A stretch of DNA of 32,805 nucleotides from Alphaproteobacteria bacterium. GTDB lineage: Bacteria > Pseudomonadota > Alphaproteobacteria > Reyranellales > Reyranellaceae. Below are positions 31,966 to 32,805 of this stretch, in pieces. Made by a program: the position numbers and the translations under genes. The notes under the pieces are model-generated. The model ran no database searches, was not told the origin of the DNA, and worked only from the letters and a program-made list of their open reading frames with translations. Position 1 is the first letter of the stretch; every line of letters starts with the position of its first letter. The DNA is taken from the NCBI GenBank assembly GCA_017307275.1, contig JAFKFK010000054.1, positions 1 to 32,805 on the forward strand, given 5' to 3'.

Positions 31966-32805
31966 CTAGTCAACTGTTTGCCATTCCAATTGGCGAACGT
32001 CCCCTCCTCTGAGGAATTGGCGCGTGGGAGGAGGAGGATCGAGCAGGGAACTGCCGTAGGATCGGGTAACCGAATCTACGGGGTAGCCCATTGCAATCAG
32101 CAACGTGGGGAATACCTGGAAGTGCGAATACTTCCCATGGAAGTTGCTTCCGTTTTCTCTGAATCGCGAAAACAGCGTGTCCGGGCGCAAGTAGACAAGC
32201 AGCGGCACGAGCCCTTCTCCGTTCACCGTGTTTGGCCCGGCGGAGCAGTGGGTCCACTTCGTATTGTTCTCCACCAGGCTTTGCCCGTGATCGGATGTGT
32301 ATATTAGCAACGTATCGTCAGGCAGCCCTTGAGCGAACAACTCGGAGATAAATCCGTTCACGACCCAGTCTACCGCCTTGTTGTAGCGCCCCAGCAAATC
32401 CCGTTGGTAGTCGCGCAGGTCCTTGTTCTCCGGCGCTTTCAAGGCTGGCCCCTCGAAGGTCAGTTTTTCGTCGGGCGGGTACTTGTCTTGATAGGGATGA
32501 TGCACGCCCTGCTTGTCGAGATAGATGAACGCGCGCCCCGGCTGAGACGCTGTTTTAGCTAATCGCTTGAGCGCCTCGAAATCCCGCATGTAGGTGGGCC
32601 GAGTGTGAATATTGTATCTTTCATCTATGTAGCTCAGCTCATCGCTGTTCATGCCGCTGTGAAAGAACGCATCTCCGACCACGTCGATGTAAACCGTTTT
32701 GTATCCGGCCGCTTTGGCGAACTGCCACACCGTCGGCTCCTCGCTGGCGAGGCCGTGCGGCACGGACGCCTTCGGCAAAGCAGCCGGCTTCAAACCTCGC
32801 TTGAA
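31966..32805 (-). CDS. Sulfatase/phosphoethanolamine-transferase superfamily protein, 5' end outside the window
   Basis: The last 280 residues are present; the frame stays open to the right edge. Visible are PTVWQFAKAAGYKTVYID, FIYLDKQGVHHPYQDKYPP, the metal-binding LLIYTSDHGQSLVE and a downstream TKWTHCSAG with the third metal histidine, then PLLVYLRP and a C-terminal SHFQVFPTLLIAMGY. This is the alkaline-phosphatase-like fold of EptA-type phosphoethanolamine transferases and sulfatases. The catalytic threonine or serine, and any N-terminal membrane helices, lie outside the window. An EptA-like transferase acting on a surface lipid or glycan is the best guess. The base composition is more A/T-rich than the central block. 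Confidence 0.82.
   Translation of the reverse strand, partial: FKRGLKPAALPKASVPHGLASEEPTVWQFAKAAGYKTVYIDVVGDAFFHSGMNSDELSYIDERYNIHTRPTYMRDFEALKRLAKTASQPGRAFIYLDKQGVHHPYQDKYPPDEKLTFEGPALKAPENKDLRDYQRDLLGRYNKAVDWVVNGFISELFAQGLPDDTLLIYTSDHGQSLVENNTKWTHCSAGPNTVNGEGLVPLLVYLRPDTLFSRFRENGSNFHGKYSHFQVFPTLLIAMGYPVDSVTRSYGSSLLDPPPPTRQFLRGGDVRQLEWQTVD

Noticed and set aside
1..32805. CRISPR arrays, tRNA or rRNA genes, complete insertion sequences, riboswitches
   Set aside because: No regularly spaced repeats, cloverleaf sequences, transposase motifs or conserved riboswitch cores were seen on either strand.

Overview
The window looks like a capsule or surface-polysaccharide locus from a GC-rich alphaproteobacterium. 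The evidence is a KpsM/KpsT/KpsE-type ABC exporter, an outer-membrane polysaccharide export lipoprotein, and a giant iterative synthase plus alpha-oxoamine synthase pair that corresponds to RkpA and RkpG, encoded in the rkp-1 K-antigen region of Sinorhizobium meliloti. Rhodospirillales- or Reyranella-like relatives are plausible, but the sequence alone does not settle the genus.

Layout. (1) 1-5.1 kb is visibly richer in A/T than the rest. It holds two SAM-methyltransferase genes (147-812, probably cut short; 1388-2983, with a long C-terminal extension), then kpsM and a kpsE homologue on the minus strand. (2) 5.28-7.2 kb carries a second, divergent kpsE paralogue and kpsT on the plus strand, so the exporter genes are split over two strands around a small control region with overlapping inverted repeats. 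(3) 7.2-11.2 kb holds two minus-strand genes that share a beta-sandwich-like domain, a badly decayed plus-strand hydrolase gene between them, and the outer-membrane export lipoprotein. (4) 11.4-22.4 kb is the lipid module: a GT21 (ceramide-glucosyltransferase-type) glycosyltransferase, an N-formyltransferase-fold protein, rkpA (2479 aa, KS-AT-DH-degenerate MT-ER-KR-ACP) and rkpG, whose start overlaps the rkpA stop. (5) 22.4-28.6 kb has a duplicated beta-helix protein with a DUF4114-like tail, an LpxO-like aspartyl/asparaginyl beta-hydroxylase, and a GT2-GT4 glycosyltransferase pair ending at a strong bidirectional terminator. (6) 28.7-32.8 kb holds a cold-shock protein, a TauD-family dioxygenase divergent from a LysR regulator, a TIGR04325-type methyltransferase, and the C-terminal part of a sulfatase/phosphoethanolamine-transferase-like protein that runs off the right edge.

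Working model (inference). RkpA builds a fully reduced, probably unbranched acyl chain on its ACP. RkpG condenses that chain with an amino acid to give a sphingoid-like aminoketone. GT21 adds the first sugar, the formyltransferase may N-formylate an amino group, and the beta-hydroxylase may hydroxylate the lipid. The GT2 and GT4 enzymes and the methyltransferases act on the glycan, and KpsMTE with the outer-membrane lipoprotein export the product. The pairing of RkpA/RkpG with a ceramide-type glycosyltransferase and a formyltransferase is the most interesting part. No KpsC, KpsS, RkpH or Kdo-supply gene is present in the window.
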